A stretch of DNA of 64,000 bases from Bin87 sp965261925. GTDB taxonomy: Bacteria; Chloroflexota; Dehalococcoidia; Lucifugimonadales; UBA3495. A model generated the notes under the pieces. That model was given only the letters and a program-made list of their open reading frames with translations, did not search any database and was not told the DNA's origin. Location: contig OZ253486.1 of assembly GCA_965261925.1 (NCBI GenBank), forward strand, positions 558,001 through 622,000. The letters run 5' to 3'. Positions 1 through 8,059 of the stretch are shown in pieces. Both the position numbers and the translations under genes were made by a program. Position 1 is the first letter of the stretch; each line of letters opens with the position of its first letter.

Positions 1-271
1 GAGCACCGCCGCTGGATGAGCCAGGCCCGCACCCACGCCAGCGTCGACAGGGTACGGCGATACCGGCTGGCAGTGGTGAGCAGGGCAGTTGCGGCGCGTG
101 ATCCGCACCTGCCGAAGCACAAGGTTCGGAAACGTGGCGATCCGGTGTTACCATGACACCGCCGGCTTCCCAGGACAAAAACAGTGGTGGTACGCCCGTG
201 AAAATCGCCGGCTCGATCACGCCGAACGACCACACCAACAGGAGCCTGAAACGGCTGAGCTGGTGAAATAG

Positions 272-1501
272 TTGGCCCGGATTCTGGCCGTCGGACGCAG
301 GCTCCAGACCTTCCGCGCGCTGCGGCACCGCGATTACCGCTGGTTCTGGATCGGCGCGAACGCTCAGGCGTGGGCCAGGGGGATGCAGTTCCTGATCCTG
401 GGCTGGTTGGTCCTGGAACTGACCGATTCCGCCTCCCGCATGGGCTTCATGATTTTCCTCTACGGGATGCCCACGCTGGGGTTCGTGCTGTTCGGAGGCA
501 CCTTCGCCGACCGGTTCGACCGGCGCGGTCTGCTGATGTTGACCCAGTCCCTGGTAGCGCTCCTGGTCCTGGGGATAGCGGTGCTGGAGACCGCCGGGCT
601 GATTGTCCTGTGGCACGTCTACGCGGCGGCTTTCGTCCTCGGCACCCTCCAGGCCATCAACACCCCGGCTCGGCTGGCCATAGTCCGGGATCTGGTGGAC
701 CGCGATGACTTGATGAACGCCGTCGTCCTGAACTCGGCGGTAATGAACTCGGGACGCATCCTGGGCCCGGCCCTGGCCGGAGGCGTCATCGAACTGGCCG
801 GAATAGCCCCGGCGCTATACCTGACCACCGGCCTCTTTTGCGTCGGCACGGTAACGCTGCTCATGGTCCGGCGCGTGCGACAGCCGGCCCGGGATCAGCG
901 CTCGACCATCCTGTCCGAACTGTGGGGCGGGCTGCGGTACTGCTGGTCGAACCCGGTCACTTTCACCGTCATCGGCATTGGGTTCGCCTTCGGCTTCTTC
1001 GCAATGCCCTATGCCCAGTTGCTGCCCGCCTTCGCCAAACTGGTGCTGGACACGGGCGCCGGCGGAGCCGGGCTGCTGATGACCGGGGCGGGCATTGGGT
1101 CCCTGTCCGGCACGTTCATCATGGCGTCGTTGGGCAACTCACCGCATAAGAACTGGCTGCTGCTGGCCTGCATCTTCCTGTTCGGCATATCCCTTTTCTT
1201 CCTGGCCTGGTCACATTGGTTCTGGGTGACGTGGGTGATCTTGTATCTGGTCGGGATGGGCAGCATCGTGCCCATGGGAACGACCGTATTGCAACTCTCC
1301 GTGCCATCGGAGTTTCAGGGCAGAGTGATGAGCGTCTGGTACATTTCCGCCGCGCTGATGTTCATCGGGTCCTATCCCATGACGCTGGTCGCGGAGTACA
1401 TAAGCTGGACTGCCGCCTTCTCGGGCGGAGCCGCCATTTACCTGACGATCGCGGTCGTGCTGGGGGTCTGGCGGCCGACGCTGCGCCGGCTACGGGTGTA
1501 G
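272..1501 (+). CDS. MFS exporter (EntS/MFS_3-like)
   Basis: Integral membrane transporter of the major facilitator superfamily, 409 residues, about 12 hydrophobic segments. The N-terminus (FRALRHRDYRWFWIGAN) and the loop after helix 2 (GGTFADRFDRRGLL) match the MFS_3/enterobactin-exporter-like branch, whose members export small molecules by proton antiport. The start is TTG at 272, directly after an in-frame TAG; no strong ribosome binding site is visible, so the start is uncertain by a few codons. It reads toward the convergent luciferase-like gene across about 230 non-coding bases. The substrate cannot be told from sequence. Confidence 0.88.
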   Translation: MARILAVGRRLQTFRALRHRDYRWFWIGANAQAWARGMQFLILGWLVLELTDSASRMGFMIFLYGMPTLGFVLFGGTFADRFDRRGLLMLTQSLVALLVLGIAVLETAGLIVLWHVYAAAFVLGTLQAINTPARLAIVRDLVDRDDLMNAVVLNSAVMNSGRILGPALAGGVIELAGIAPALYLTTGLFCVGTVTLLMVRRVRQPARDQRSTILSELWGGLRYCWSNPVTFTVIGIGFAFGFFAMPYAQLLPAFAKLVLDTGAGGAGLLMTGAGIGSLSGTFIMASLGNSPHKNWLLLACIFLFGISLFFLAWSHWFWVTWVILYLVGMGSIVPMGTTVLQLSVPSEFQGRVMSVWYISAALMFIGSYPMTLVAEYISWTAAFSGGAAIYLTIAVVLGVWRPTLRRLRV

Positions 1502-1732
1502 CTCGGCGGGTCTTCCCGCGTTGCGCTGCACAACGGATCGTGGGCAACGGGGAACGCTACCGCAGTCGATAGGCAAATTGGCGGAAACCCTGGCCGGCCG
1601 GCTCTGCTCGATTGAGCGAAGCCGTTGTAGACGCGATGCTGAGACCGGAGCATGGTTGGGACCTAACGACGGAGAGACGCCAGCATAGCGTGAACCGCTC
1701 CCGCATCGGCGCGCCAAGGTCGCCGGCGTTGA

Positions 1733-2797
1733 TCAGAGGGCTGGCATCACCTCGTCGCACAGCAGCGTGAGGGCCTCGTCCACGTCCGGGCCCAACTCGG
1801 AGAACATCAGCTGTCCGAAGCCCTGCTCCCGGGCCGTGTCCCTAACCTCCAGCATCCGTTCCAGGCAGTCCCCCGGCGTCCCGGCGATGAAGATGGCGTC
1901 GATCATGGAGTCGGTAACCAGATCGTCAAACTCCTGCTCCGTTGCGCCGCTCCGGTCCGCCTGGTGCAGCCGCTCGACATCCGGCAAGGCCACGCCCAAG
2001 CGCTCAATGTCCTCCGGTGAGTAGCCCTGGAGGTACATGTTCAGGACCCGGTGGCCGGCGCTTTCCTTGACGAACTCCCGGGCCGCCGCGGCGTTTCGAG
2101 ACAGGGAAATCTTGATTTCGGCCACCTTGGGAGCACACTTCTCCTGGCGTTCCGGAGGCAACGCGGAGTCAAAGGCATCGAGCAATTCGGGCACCCTGCC
2201 GGTGCGGAGGGCCGCCACATAGTGGCCGCCGAATATCAGGCCATCCATGGTTTCACCGCCCACTGTCATCCCCAATGGGCCGTTGCTGCCGCAGTAGAGT
2301 TGGACCGGCGACGCGGGGCTGAAATTCAGCTGGAAGGTACCGGAAGGGTTGAAGTGGTAATAGTCCAGGAGGCTGGGGTAGTCCGCGAAGCAGACGGCCT
2401 CGCCGGCCAGCAGCAGCCGCAGGCTCTGGGCAGTCTCCCGGAGTACGCTGACCGGCCGCGGGGTACGGATGAGCTGTGGCGTCCGGGGATTGCCCCGGCC
2501 CAACCCGATGCTCAATTCCCGCCCATCCATCAACTCGGTGAGGGTGGCGATCGAGTCGGCCAGGTCGACCGGGTTGCGGAAATACTGAACGGTGACCGCG
2601 GTGCCCAGCTTTACCTTGAGGCGGCAGGCCATCGCCGCCAGGGCCACGAAAGACTGGCGGCTCCTCAGGTTATCGGTAACCCAAAACTGGTCTACGCCCT
2701 TGGCCTCCGCTTCCGCGGCCAGCTCGATCAGATGGGGCAGGGGAATGTGGGCGTAGGTGGGCAGGTGAAATTGGACACCGGTTTCCAGTGGAGTCAT
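1733..2797 (-). CDS. Luciferase-like (LLM class) flavin/F420-dependent oxidoreductase
   Basis: Cytoplasmic TIM-barrel oxidoreductase of the bacterial-luciferase superfamily, 354 residues, a normal length. Family signs: N-terminal strand GVQFHLPTYAHIPLPHL, the block AAEAEAKGVDQFWVTDNL, the RLKVKLGTAVTVQYFRNPV strand, the glycine-rich ELSIGLGRGNP, and a late segment (FIAGTPGDCLERM) typical of the coenzyme F420-type branch. Such enzymes oxidise or reduce small organic substrates with reduced FMN or F420; which cofactor is used here cannot be decided. ATG start with GAGG about 13 bases upstream. Paralogue expansions of this family are characteristic of SAR202-type Chloroflexota. Confidence 0.88.
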   Translation of the reverse strand: MTPLETGVQFHLPTYAHIPLPHLIELAAEAEAKGVDQFWVTDNLRSRQSFVALAAMACRLKVKLGTAVTVQYFRNPVDLADSIATLTELMDGRELSIGLGRGNPRTPQLIRTPRPVSVLRETAQSLRLLLAGEAVCFADYPSLLDYYHFNPSGTFQLNFSPASPVQLYCGSNGPLGMTVGGETMDGLIFGGHYVAALRTGRVPELLDAFDSALPPERQEKCAPKVAEIKISLSRNAAAAREFVKESAGHRVLNMYLQGYSPEDIERLGVALPDVERLHQADRSGATEQEFDDLVTDSMIDAIFIAGTPGDCLERMLEVRDTAREQGFGQLMFSELGPDVDEALTLLCDEVMPAL

Positions 2798-2862
2798 GAT
2801 TTTGCCGTCCTCGCTATGTGTTCACAGTGATTCGCGTAATTCCCCGTTCCTCGGGACGCCAC

Positions 2863-3897
2863 TCACAGGCCAACCACGCGGACGCGGTGATTATGAGTGT
2901 CGGCGATAAAGAGGTCGCCCTCCGCGTTGATGCCGCAGCCGTGGGGATGAATCAGTCCGGCTTCCGTGGCGGGGCCACCGTCGCCGCCGCTGCCCTCGCG
3001 GCCGCCGGCGATGGTGGTTACGATGCCGGTGTGGGCGTCGATTCGCCTCACGGCAGAGTTGTCCGAGTCGACCACGATGATGTTGTCATTCAGGTCGCAG
3101 CGCATGGCCTTGGGCGCTCCCCAAGTGGCCTCCAGCGCCGGCCCGCCGTCGCCGGAATACCCGAACACCGCTTCAGCCCCGGCAATCGTGCGCAACACCC
3201 CATCCGGGGATATTTGCCGCACCCCGTTCCCCTCCCGCTCGGACACGTAAACGTTCCCCCGGCCGTCCATGCAAACTGCCCGGGGACCCATCAGGCTCGC
3301 TTCGGCAGCCGGTTTTCCGTCGCCGGCGCGGGACATCTCTCCGGTTCCGGCAAAGGTGGTGATGATCCCGGTCTCCAGGTCCACCCGGCGAATGCGCTGG
3401 TCCTGTATGTCGGCAATCAGCAGGCCGCCCTGCCGGTCCAGGAAAACATCGTTGGGTTCCCGGAGCATGGCTGCGTTGGCGAGACCGCCATCCCCGCTGT
3501 ACCCGAATTCGCCGGTGCCGGCGACGGTGGAGATGATGCCGGTACGACCGTCGATTTTCCTCACCGCCGGATCAAACCGCTGCGAGAAGTACAGGTCTCC
3601 GTTGGCATCGATGGCCAGACCGTAGGGCTGGTTGATGACCGCAGCGACGGCGGGGCCGCCATCGCCGGCGTATCCCGGCTCTCCGGTGCCGGCGATCAGG
3701 GTGACTATGCCGGTCCGCGCATCCATGCGGCGTATGCGGTGATGGCGCCCCATGCACACGATCATGTTCCCCTGGGGGTCGAACTCACAGGCGTAGGGAG
3801 TCTGACAGGCGGCGGCGGTCGCCGGGCCGCCGTCTCCATCCCAACCTTCCGAGCCGTTTCCCAATACGGTGTGGATGATGCCTTTCTCGGCCGGCAT
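2863..3897 (-). CDS. NHL-repeat beta-propeller protein
   Basis: A 344-residue protein made of six NHL-type repeats. Each repeat has a turn of the form G-x-G-x(5)-GDGGPA (for example GTGEPGYAGDGGPA and GTGEFGYSGDGGLA) followed by a strand reading as GxDxxGxLYxxD. It should fold as a six-bladed propeller. I chose the ATG at 3897 because GGAGG lies about nine bases before it; a TTG at 3972 would add 25 unconserved residues. No signal peptide is visible. Such proteins act as binding platforms or as lyases/lactonases; the function here is unknown. It is divergent from another propeller gene at 4309, so the two may share a control region. Confidence 0.85.
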   Translation of the reverse strand: MPAEKGIIHTVLGNGSEGWDGDGGPATAAACQTPYACEFDPQGNMIVCMGRHHRIRRMDARTGIVTLIAGTGEPGYAGDGGPAVAAVINQPYGLAIDANGDLYFSQRFDPAVRKIDGRTGIISTVAGTGEFGYSGDGGLANAAMLREPNDVFLDRQGGLLIADIQDQRIRRVDLETGIITTFAGTGEMSRAGDGKPAAEASLMGPRAVCMDGRGNVYVSEREGNGVRQISPDGVLRTIAGAEAVFGYSGDGGPALEATWGAPKAMRCDLNDNIIVVDSDNSAVRRIDAHTGIVTTIAGGREGSGGDGGPATEAGLIHPHGCGINAEGDLFIADTHNHRVRVVGL

Positions 3898-4024
3898 GAA
3901 CACCTCCGGTGGTCGCCAGTAATCCCGGCGCGTTTCGTCCGGGAGTGCATTGTATATCGGGCCGCGCGACAAACCGCAACGGCGCCGCGCTCCATCAAGG
4001 CATTGCGATTATCGTCGTGGGGAA

Positions 4025-4050
4025 TGCCCCGCGGCGGCCGCCGCGGGGCA
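4025..4050. repeat. Perfect 26-bp GC palindrome
   Basis: TGCCCCGCGGCGG (4025-4037) is followed directly by its reverse complement (4038-4050) with no loop. There is no T-run after it, so it is not a standard terminator. It lies between two divergent genes and could be a protein site or a cruciform. Confidence 0.75.
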
Positions 4051-4101
4051 ACGCATCGGTGTTTGGCAGAGCCGTTGCCATGGCGCCGAGATTGCCACGC
4101 T

Positions 4102-4176
4102 TCGCTCGCAATGACATTCAGGAAAGTCGCTCGCAATGGCATTCAGGAAAATCGCTTGCAATGAAATTCAGGAAAA
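4102..4176. repeat. Three tandem 25-bp units derived from a MITE arm
   Basis: Units 4102-4126, 4127-4151 and 4152-4176 all read TCGCTYGCAATGRMATTCAGG plus four bases. The first unit continues a MITE-like arm (GAGATTGCCACGCTTCGCTC) that also occurs near 6060, 7565 and 30565. The array therefore looks like local amplification of one end of that element. Confidence 0.85.
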
Positions 4177-4308
4177 TCGAATGGCGCTGCGCTACATGGC
4201 GCTGGTTGCCGACGAGGCGATTTCCCCCTGATATAGAAAGGGATTCCGGCGTTACAATAGCAGCGGCAACCAATGAGGTACCATCCAAACGATTAGGAGG
4301 CCAGAGGC

Positions 4309-5187
4309 ATGACAACGGTAGGAAGCGGAAAGTATACCTATGAAACGGTGGAAAACTGGGCCAAACTGCCCGAGGGAGAGTCCTTCGCCATGGTCAGCGC
4401 CGTGGCCACCGACTCCCAGGACCGGGTGTTCGCCTTCCAGCGCAAGGAACCTCCCATCCTCATCTTCGACCGGGACGGCAACCTGCTGGACAGCTGGGGG
4501 AACGGCGCGTTCTCCTTCGCCCACGGCATCTACATCGAGGACGACACGGTTTACCTGACCGACCGGGACAGCTCCGTCTGCCTGGTCTACACCATCGACG
4601 GCAAGCCCATCCAGATGTTGGGGCGCCACGGCGTCCACTCGGACACCGGCTGCGAAAACCCGGGCGACCTTTGCCCCCGGGCCGCCGGCCCCTTCAACTA
4701 CCCCGCGGAACTGGTCCCGTCGCCCTCGGGCGACCTGTACGTGGCCGACGGCTACCGCAACGCCCGCGTCCACCGGTTCAGCTGGGACGGACAGCTCAAG
4801 CAGTCCTGGGGAGAACCGGGCAAGACTGAAGCGGGACACTTCCACCTCCCCCACAGCCTACTGATCCACAACGACACGATCTTCCTCTGCGACCGGGAAA
4901 ATCACCGGATGCAGCTCTTCAACCTGGATGGCGAGTTCATCACCATCTGGGATGACATCCAGCGGCCCATGGACATCTCCGCGGACAGCGAGGGGAACCT
5001 GGTGGTCAGTGAAGGCAGCGTCAACGATTCTTCGGCCCGGGTCAGCGTGCTGGACACTTCGGGGAGCGTTCTCGCCCGCTTCGATTGCCGCGGACCCGGC
5101 CACGGCAGTTGGGTCGACTCGCGCGGCGATATCTACGTCGGTCTCAGCGACGGCACCGGCATCGACAAGTTCGTTCGCCAAGGGTAG
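4309..5187 (+). CDS. NHL/six-bladed propeller protein, peptidyl-hydroxyglycine lyase-like
   Basis: A 292-residue propeller protein with repeats such as HGIYIEDDTVYLTDRDSS, DLYVADGYRNARVHRFSWDG and LPHSLLIHNDTIFLCDRENHRMQ. This pattern matches the NHL repeats of the peptidyl-alpha-hydroxyglycine alpha-amidating lyase group, common in bacteria as enzymes of unknown substrate. No signal peptide is visible. The ATG at 4309 has AGGAGG about ten bases upstream. It is followed by a duplicated 18-base segment covering the stop codon and then a strong terminator at 5231. Its divergent neighbour at 2863 is also a propeller protein, but of a different repeat type. Confidence 0.85.
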   Translation: MTTVGSGKYTYETVENWAKLPEGESFAMVSAVATDSQDRVFAFQRKEPPILIFDRDGNLLDSWGNGAFSFAHGIYIEDDTVYLTDRDSSVCLVYTIDGKPIQMLGRHGVHSDTGCENPGDLCPRAAGPFNYPAELVPSPSGDLYVADGYRNARVHRFSWDGQLKQSWGEPGKTEAGHFHLPHSLLIHNDTIFLCDRENHRMQLFNLDGEFITIWDDIQRPMDISADSEGNLVVSEGSVNDSSARVSVLDTSGSVLARFDCRGPGHGSWVDSRGDIYVGLSDGTGIDKFVRQG

Positions 5188-5210
5188 TTCGATCGCCAAG
5201 GGTAGTTCGG
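5175..5210. repeat. 18-bp tandem duplication spanning a stop codon
   Basis: TCGCCAAGGGTAGTTCGA (5175-5192) is repeated at 5193-5210 with one change. The stop TAG of the propeller gene lies in the first copy, so the duplication added a second in-register TAG downstream. Confidence 0.85.
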
Positions 5211-5230
5211 TCGGAACCCGTAGAAACAGG

Positions 5231-5261
5231 CCGGCCGGAGCGTCTGCTCCGGCCGGTTTTT
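5231..5261 (+). terminator. Rho-independent terminator
   Basis: A perfect 11-bp stem CCGGCCGGAGC/GCTCCGGCCGG with loop GTCT is followed by five T. It lies 44 bases after the stop of the propeller gene and would end that transcript. Confidence 0.9.
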
Positions 5262-5325
5262 ATTGGAAACCGCCAGCGCCGCCGCTTGGTTCCGTAATTT
5301 CACCGGGACTTGCGGTTAGCGTTGT

Positions 5326-5868
5326 TTAGTCGGCAGAGCCTGCGGACACCTTTCCGGCCTTCTTGTCCATGAAATCCTTGATGGCGTCGGCGTATTCCGC
5401 CCGGGGGAACTGCTCACCGTTGGGAACCTTCATGCCGTCGCAGAAGATCTCCAGCCGGTTGCCGTCCGGGTCAAGGAAGTAGAAGGAGCGACTGCCGCTG
5501 CCTTCCAGGTTCCCGCCGGCCTCGATGCCGTGGGTCAGCGGGCCGCTGACAATCTCCGCGCCGTGGGTGTGGATGTGGGCCAGAGCCTTCATGAATTCGT
5601 CGCGGTTTTCCACTTCGAAGGCCACCTGCTGCACCAGGCGGGCCCGACCGGGAACGTTCTCGGAAACGTCCACGCCTTCGGGAGCAGTGGCGATCACGAA
5701 ATCATGGTGGGTCTCATCAAACCGCAGGAAGGCCGTCTCGGCGCCGTCGGGCCGGCGGCGGCGGGAAGTCACCTTGCAGCCCAGCACCTTGGTGTAAAAC
5801 TCGAAAGACCGTTCAAAATCGGAAACCAGAATCCCCACGTGTCCAACGCGCTTGATCTGAATCCCCAT
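5326..5868 (-). CDS. VOC-family metalloenzyme (glyoxalase/extradiol dioxygenase fold)
   Basis: A 180-residue vicinal-oxygen-chelate protein with two beta-alpha-beta-beta-beta modules: RVGHVGILVSDFERSFEFY near the N-terminus and SFYFLDPDGNRLEIFCD near residue 135. The candidate metal ligands are the histidine in HVGI, the histidine in the middle strand (VQQVAFEV region or HDFVI) and the glutamate of RLEIF. The family includes glyoxalases, dioxygenases and antibiotic-binding proteins; substrate unknown. ATG with TAGGAGG upstream. A charged C-terminal tail of about 30 residues follows the fold. A second VOC gene lies at 34483. Confidence 0.85.
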   Translation of the reverse strand: MGIQIKRVGHVGILVSDFERSFEFYTKVLGCKVTSRRRRPDGAETAFLRFDETHHDFVIATAPEGVDVSENVPGRARLVQQVAFEVENRDEFMKALAHIHTHGAEIVSGPLTHGIEAGGNLEGSGSRSFYFLDPDGNRLEIFCDGMKVPNGEQFPRAEYADAIKDFMDKKAGKVSAGSAD

Positions 5869-5976
5869 AACAGGTTCCTCCTACCGAAAACTCGGTAAAG
5901 TCCAGGATTGGTGAATATTTCCGTCTCCGTATCCGAAGGATGGGATTGATCCAAATAATACACTCTGGGGAGAAGA

Positions 5977-6153
5977 CTTGTGCGTACCCACGTTGTCATC
6001 CCGAGGAGCACAGCGGCGTGGTGATCTCGTTGAATTGAGCGAGGATCCGTCCGGCGACGAGATTGCCACGCTGCGCTCGCAATGACAGGAGGATGCTCGT
6101 AATGACAGGAGGACGTTCGCAATGACCGATGGTGCAAAGTGGGTACGCGTGAG
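5977..6153. repeat. MITE-like inverted-repeat element, copy A
   Basis: About 177 bp with terminal inverted repeats: GCGTACCCAC at the left (5982-5991) against GTGGGTACGC at the right. Inner arms pair GTCATCCCGAGGAGCACAGC with the reverse of GCTGCGCTCGCAATGAC. It carries no gene. It matches copy B (7481-7638) in its ends and its core (GAGATCTCGTTGAATTGAGCG-like centre). It lies at the 3' end of the MFS gene and is read through by that gene's shifted frame. Confidence 0.8.
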
Positions 6154-7420
6154 CCCCTTGGCTGATCCGCGACGGCCGAATGAACGGCGCGTTGACATCC
6201 GCGGGTGAAACCGGGCGGTTCAGCCGATGTTCACGCGCAGCTGCCCGGCAAACACGGTCATCAAAAGCGCGCTGCCGAGTGAGGGCGAGACACAGGTAGC
6301 CAATGCCTTCGTAGCCCGTGCTCGCCAGCAACGCGCCGGAGAGTCCCACCCCGAGCACTCCGCCGACGAAGTTGCCGACCCCGATAATACTGGTGCCAGT
6401 GGCCTTGGATTCTCCGGAATACTCCGTCGTGGCGGCGATCATCACCGGGGCCATAACGCTCAACAGTCCCGATCCCGCCGTTGCCAGGGCCACCGCAGTC
6501 CAGAGCCCGAAATCGAATGCGAAGAACAGGAGCCCACAGACTCCACCCGCGGTTGTGGTGATGACCATGAGCGCGACGCGGTAATTTTTCGCCGCCACGA
6601 ATCCGGCCGCGTAGCTACCTATCACCTGGCCGATTGCGGAAATTACCAGCGGCAGGGCCACAAACCCCACGCTCAGGTTGTGGGCCTGTATCAGATAGGC
6701 GGCGAAAAAGCTGATCATGCCCCAGTAGGCCAGCCGCTGGGTCACGAGCACCGCCAGGGCCACGCGGAAATAGTTCAAGGAAAGCAGCGACCAATACCTG
6801 CCAAAGAACACCAACTCGCGCGCACGCTCCCGGCTGTCCCGGGGATACCAGAACCAGCTCAAAACAAGCGCCGTCGCCAGCAGCAGGCTCGCCAGTACGA
6901 AGGTGGACCGCCAACCCCACAGGTCCGCGAACAGGGCCACCAATGGGACGCTGATGGCCGAAGTCAACACGACGGTGCCCATGATACCGCCGACGGCCTG
7001 GGCCTTCCGGGCCGGGGAGATGACGTCGGACACCACCCCCACCGAGGTGGGTGGAATGGTTCCTCCTCCCAGGCCACCCAGCACCCTGAGGACCAGGAAT
7101 ACTTCCATGTTGGGCGCGAAGGCCGACCCGAGCACCGAGACCAGGACCATCAGCACTCCGGCCAGAGCCACCGGGCGGCGGCCGAAGGAATCGGCCAGCG
7201 GCCCCACGGCAATTATGGAAACGGCCATTGCCGCGAAGGTCGCCGTGTTCAATTGCCCTGACACCGCCACTGAAACGTCAAGGTCCGTTGCAATCTCGAC
7301 GAGGAGCGCCGGAACCATCACGATCGCGGTTTGAGTGCTGAAAATGGCGAGGGAGAGCACGAAGTAAAACCAGGCCTTGTCCACTCCTTTGCCCTCTGCC
7401 GGCGCCGTTTGCGTGGTCAT
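5996..7420 (-). CDS. MFS permease with probable 3' frameshift
   Basis: Major facilitator transporter with about 12 membrane helices. The motif ADSFGRRPVALAG (loop 2-3) and RVLGGLGGGTIPPTSV are typical of the DHA1/MFS_1 group. The normal C-terminus ends at about residue 400. Near 6271-6290 the frame changes: the neighbouring frame reads SALLMTVFAGQLRVNIG and stops at 6220, which matches the remnant paralogue at 7643. In the present frame translation instead runs through the MITE-like element to 5996, adding an unrelated tail of about 75 residues. A one-base indel (real or a sequencing error) is the simplest reason. ATG start with GGACGG upstream. Substrate unknown. Confidence 0.8.
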   Translation of the reverse strand: MTTQTAPAEGKGVDKAWFYFVLSLAIFSTQTAIVMVPALLVEIATDLDVSVAVSGQLNTATFAAMAVSIIAVGPLADSFGRRPVALAGVLMVLVSVLGSAFAPNMEVFLVLRVLGGLGGGTIPPTSVGVVSDVISPARKAQAVGGIMGTVVLTSAISVPLVALFADLWGWRSTFVLASLLLATALVLSWFWYPRDSRERARELVFFGRYWSLLSLNYFRVALAVLVTQRLAYWGMISFFAAYLIQAHNLSVGFVALPLVISAIGQVIGSYAAGFVAAKNYRVALMVITTTAGGVCGLLFFAFDFGLWTAVALATAGSGLLSVMAPVMIAATTEYSGESKATGTSIIGVGNFVGGVLGVGLSGALLASTGYEGIGYLCLALTRQRAFDDRVCRAAAREHRLNRPVSPADVNAPFIRPSRISQGAHAYPLCTIGHCERPPVITSILLSLRAQRGNLVAGRILAQFNEITTPLCSSG

Positions 7421-7480
7421 TTAATCCGTCCCTGTTCCGGCAAGATTGTAACTGTCAATTGGCAGACACCAGGATTTCAG

Positions 7481-7638
7481 CTCACGCGTACCCGCTTTGT
7501 CATCGCGAGCAGCGCAGCGACGTGGCGATCTCGTTGAATTGAGCGAGTATCCCTCCGGCGACGAGATTGCCACGCTGCGCTCGCAATGAACGGTGGGTCG
7601 CTCGCAATGACCGATGGTGCAAAATGGGTACGCGTGAG
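7481..7638. repeat. MITE-like inverted-repeat element, copy B
   Basis: 158 bp bounded by a perfect 13-bp inverted repeat CTCACGCGTACCC/GGGTACGCGTGAG. Inner arms TCATCGCGAGCAGCGCAGCG and CGCTGCGCTCGCAATGA also pair. No open frame belongs to it. It sits between the MFS gene start (7420) and the collapsed MFS remnant. Confidence 0.88.
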
Positions 7639-7642
7639 GGGT

Positions 7643-7906
7643 TTCAGCCGTTGCCCACGCGTAGCTGCCCGGCGAAACCGGCCGCCATCAGCGCGCTGGC
7701 GACTGCAAAACGAGACACACGTAGCACCCACCTCATGGTAGCCCATGCTCGCCAGCAGTAAGCCGGAGAGCACGCCCCCAAGAAATCCGCCGGTCTGGTG
7801 GCACCATCAACACCCCGGTTTAGGCGCTAAAAACGGCGAAACAGAGCAGGAAATAGGACCAGGCCTGGTTGATCTCTTTGCCGGGTGTTTGCGCTGCCTC
7901 GATCAT
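7643..7906 (-). pseudogene. Collapsed second copy of the MFS permease
   Basis: Remnant of a paralogue of the gene at 5996-7420. From 7906 downward it reads ATG and about 27 codons matching the intact N-terminus (AWSYFLLCFAVFSA, stop, TGVLMVPP); the stop TAA replaces the CAA of the intact copy. Near 7797-7803 the match jumps to the C-terminus (GGVLSGLLLASMGYHE, then SALMAAGFAGQLRVGNG and a stop at 7643-7645). About 330 internal codons are missing. It is a dead copy left by a tandem duplication followed by an internal deletion. Confidence 0.82.
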
Positions 7907-7961
7907 GACGTCGCTTATTTCGGTTCCAGCGTGGCTGCCGACAGCAGTCTCGGATATTCAC

Positions 7962-7991
7962 CGTCCGTGGCATCCTCGTCCGTGGCATCCT
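7962..7991. repeat. 15-bp tandem duplication
   Basis: CGTCCGTGGCATCCT occurs twice without a gap (7962-7976 and 7977-7991), in non-coding sequence between the MFS remnant and the EamA permease gene. Confidence 0.85.
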
Positions 7992-8059
7992 GTACCTGGA
8001 ACCGTCGGTCCTTGAATTCGCCCCCTATCCAGCGCCCCCGGTGAGGTTCACGGAAGTCG

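Larger units (their letters stand above)
3898..4308. other. Divergent intergenic region with palindrome and tandem repeat
   Basis: The 411 bases between two divergent propeller genes hold no supported gene. They contain a perfect 26-base GC palindrome (4025-4050), one arm of the MITE-like repeat (about 4084-4112), and three tandem 25-base units (4102-4176). Promoters for both genes must lie here, but I see no convincing -35/-10 pair. Confidence 0.6.

Noticed and set aside
89..271. 60-codon open frame before the first MFS gene
   Set aside because: No ribosome binding site and no family signal; it ends at the TAG directly before the MFS start. An open-ended frame 1-156 is equally possible and equally unsupported.
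2051..2830. 259-codon plus-strand frame opposite the luciferase-like gene
   Set aside because: Shadow of the conserved minus-strand gene; no family similarity.
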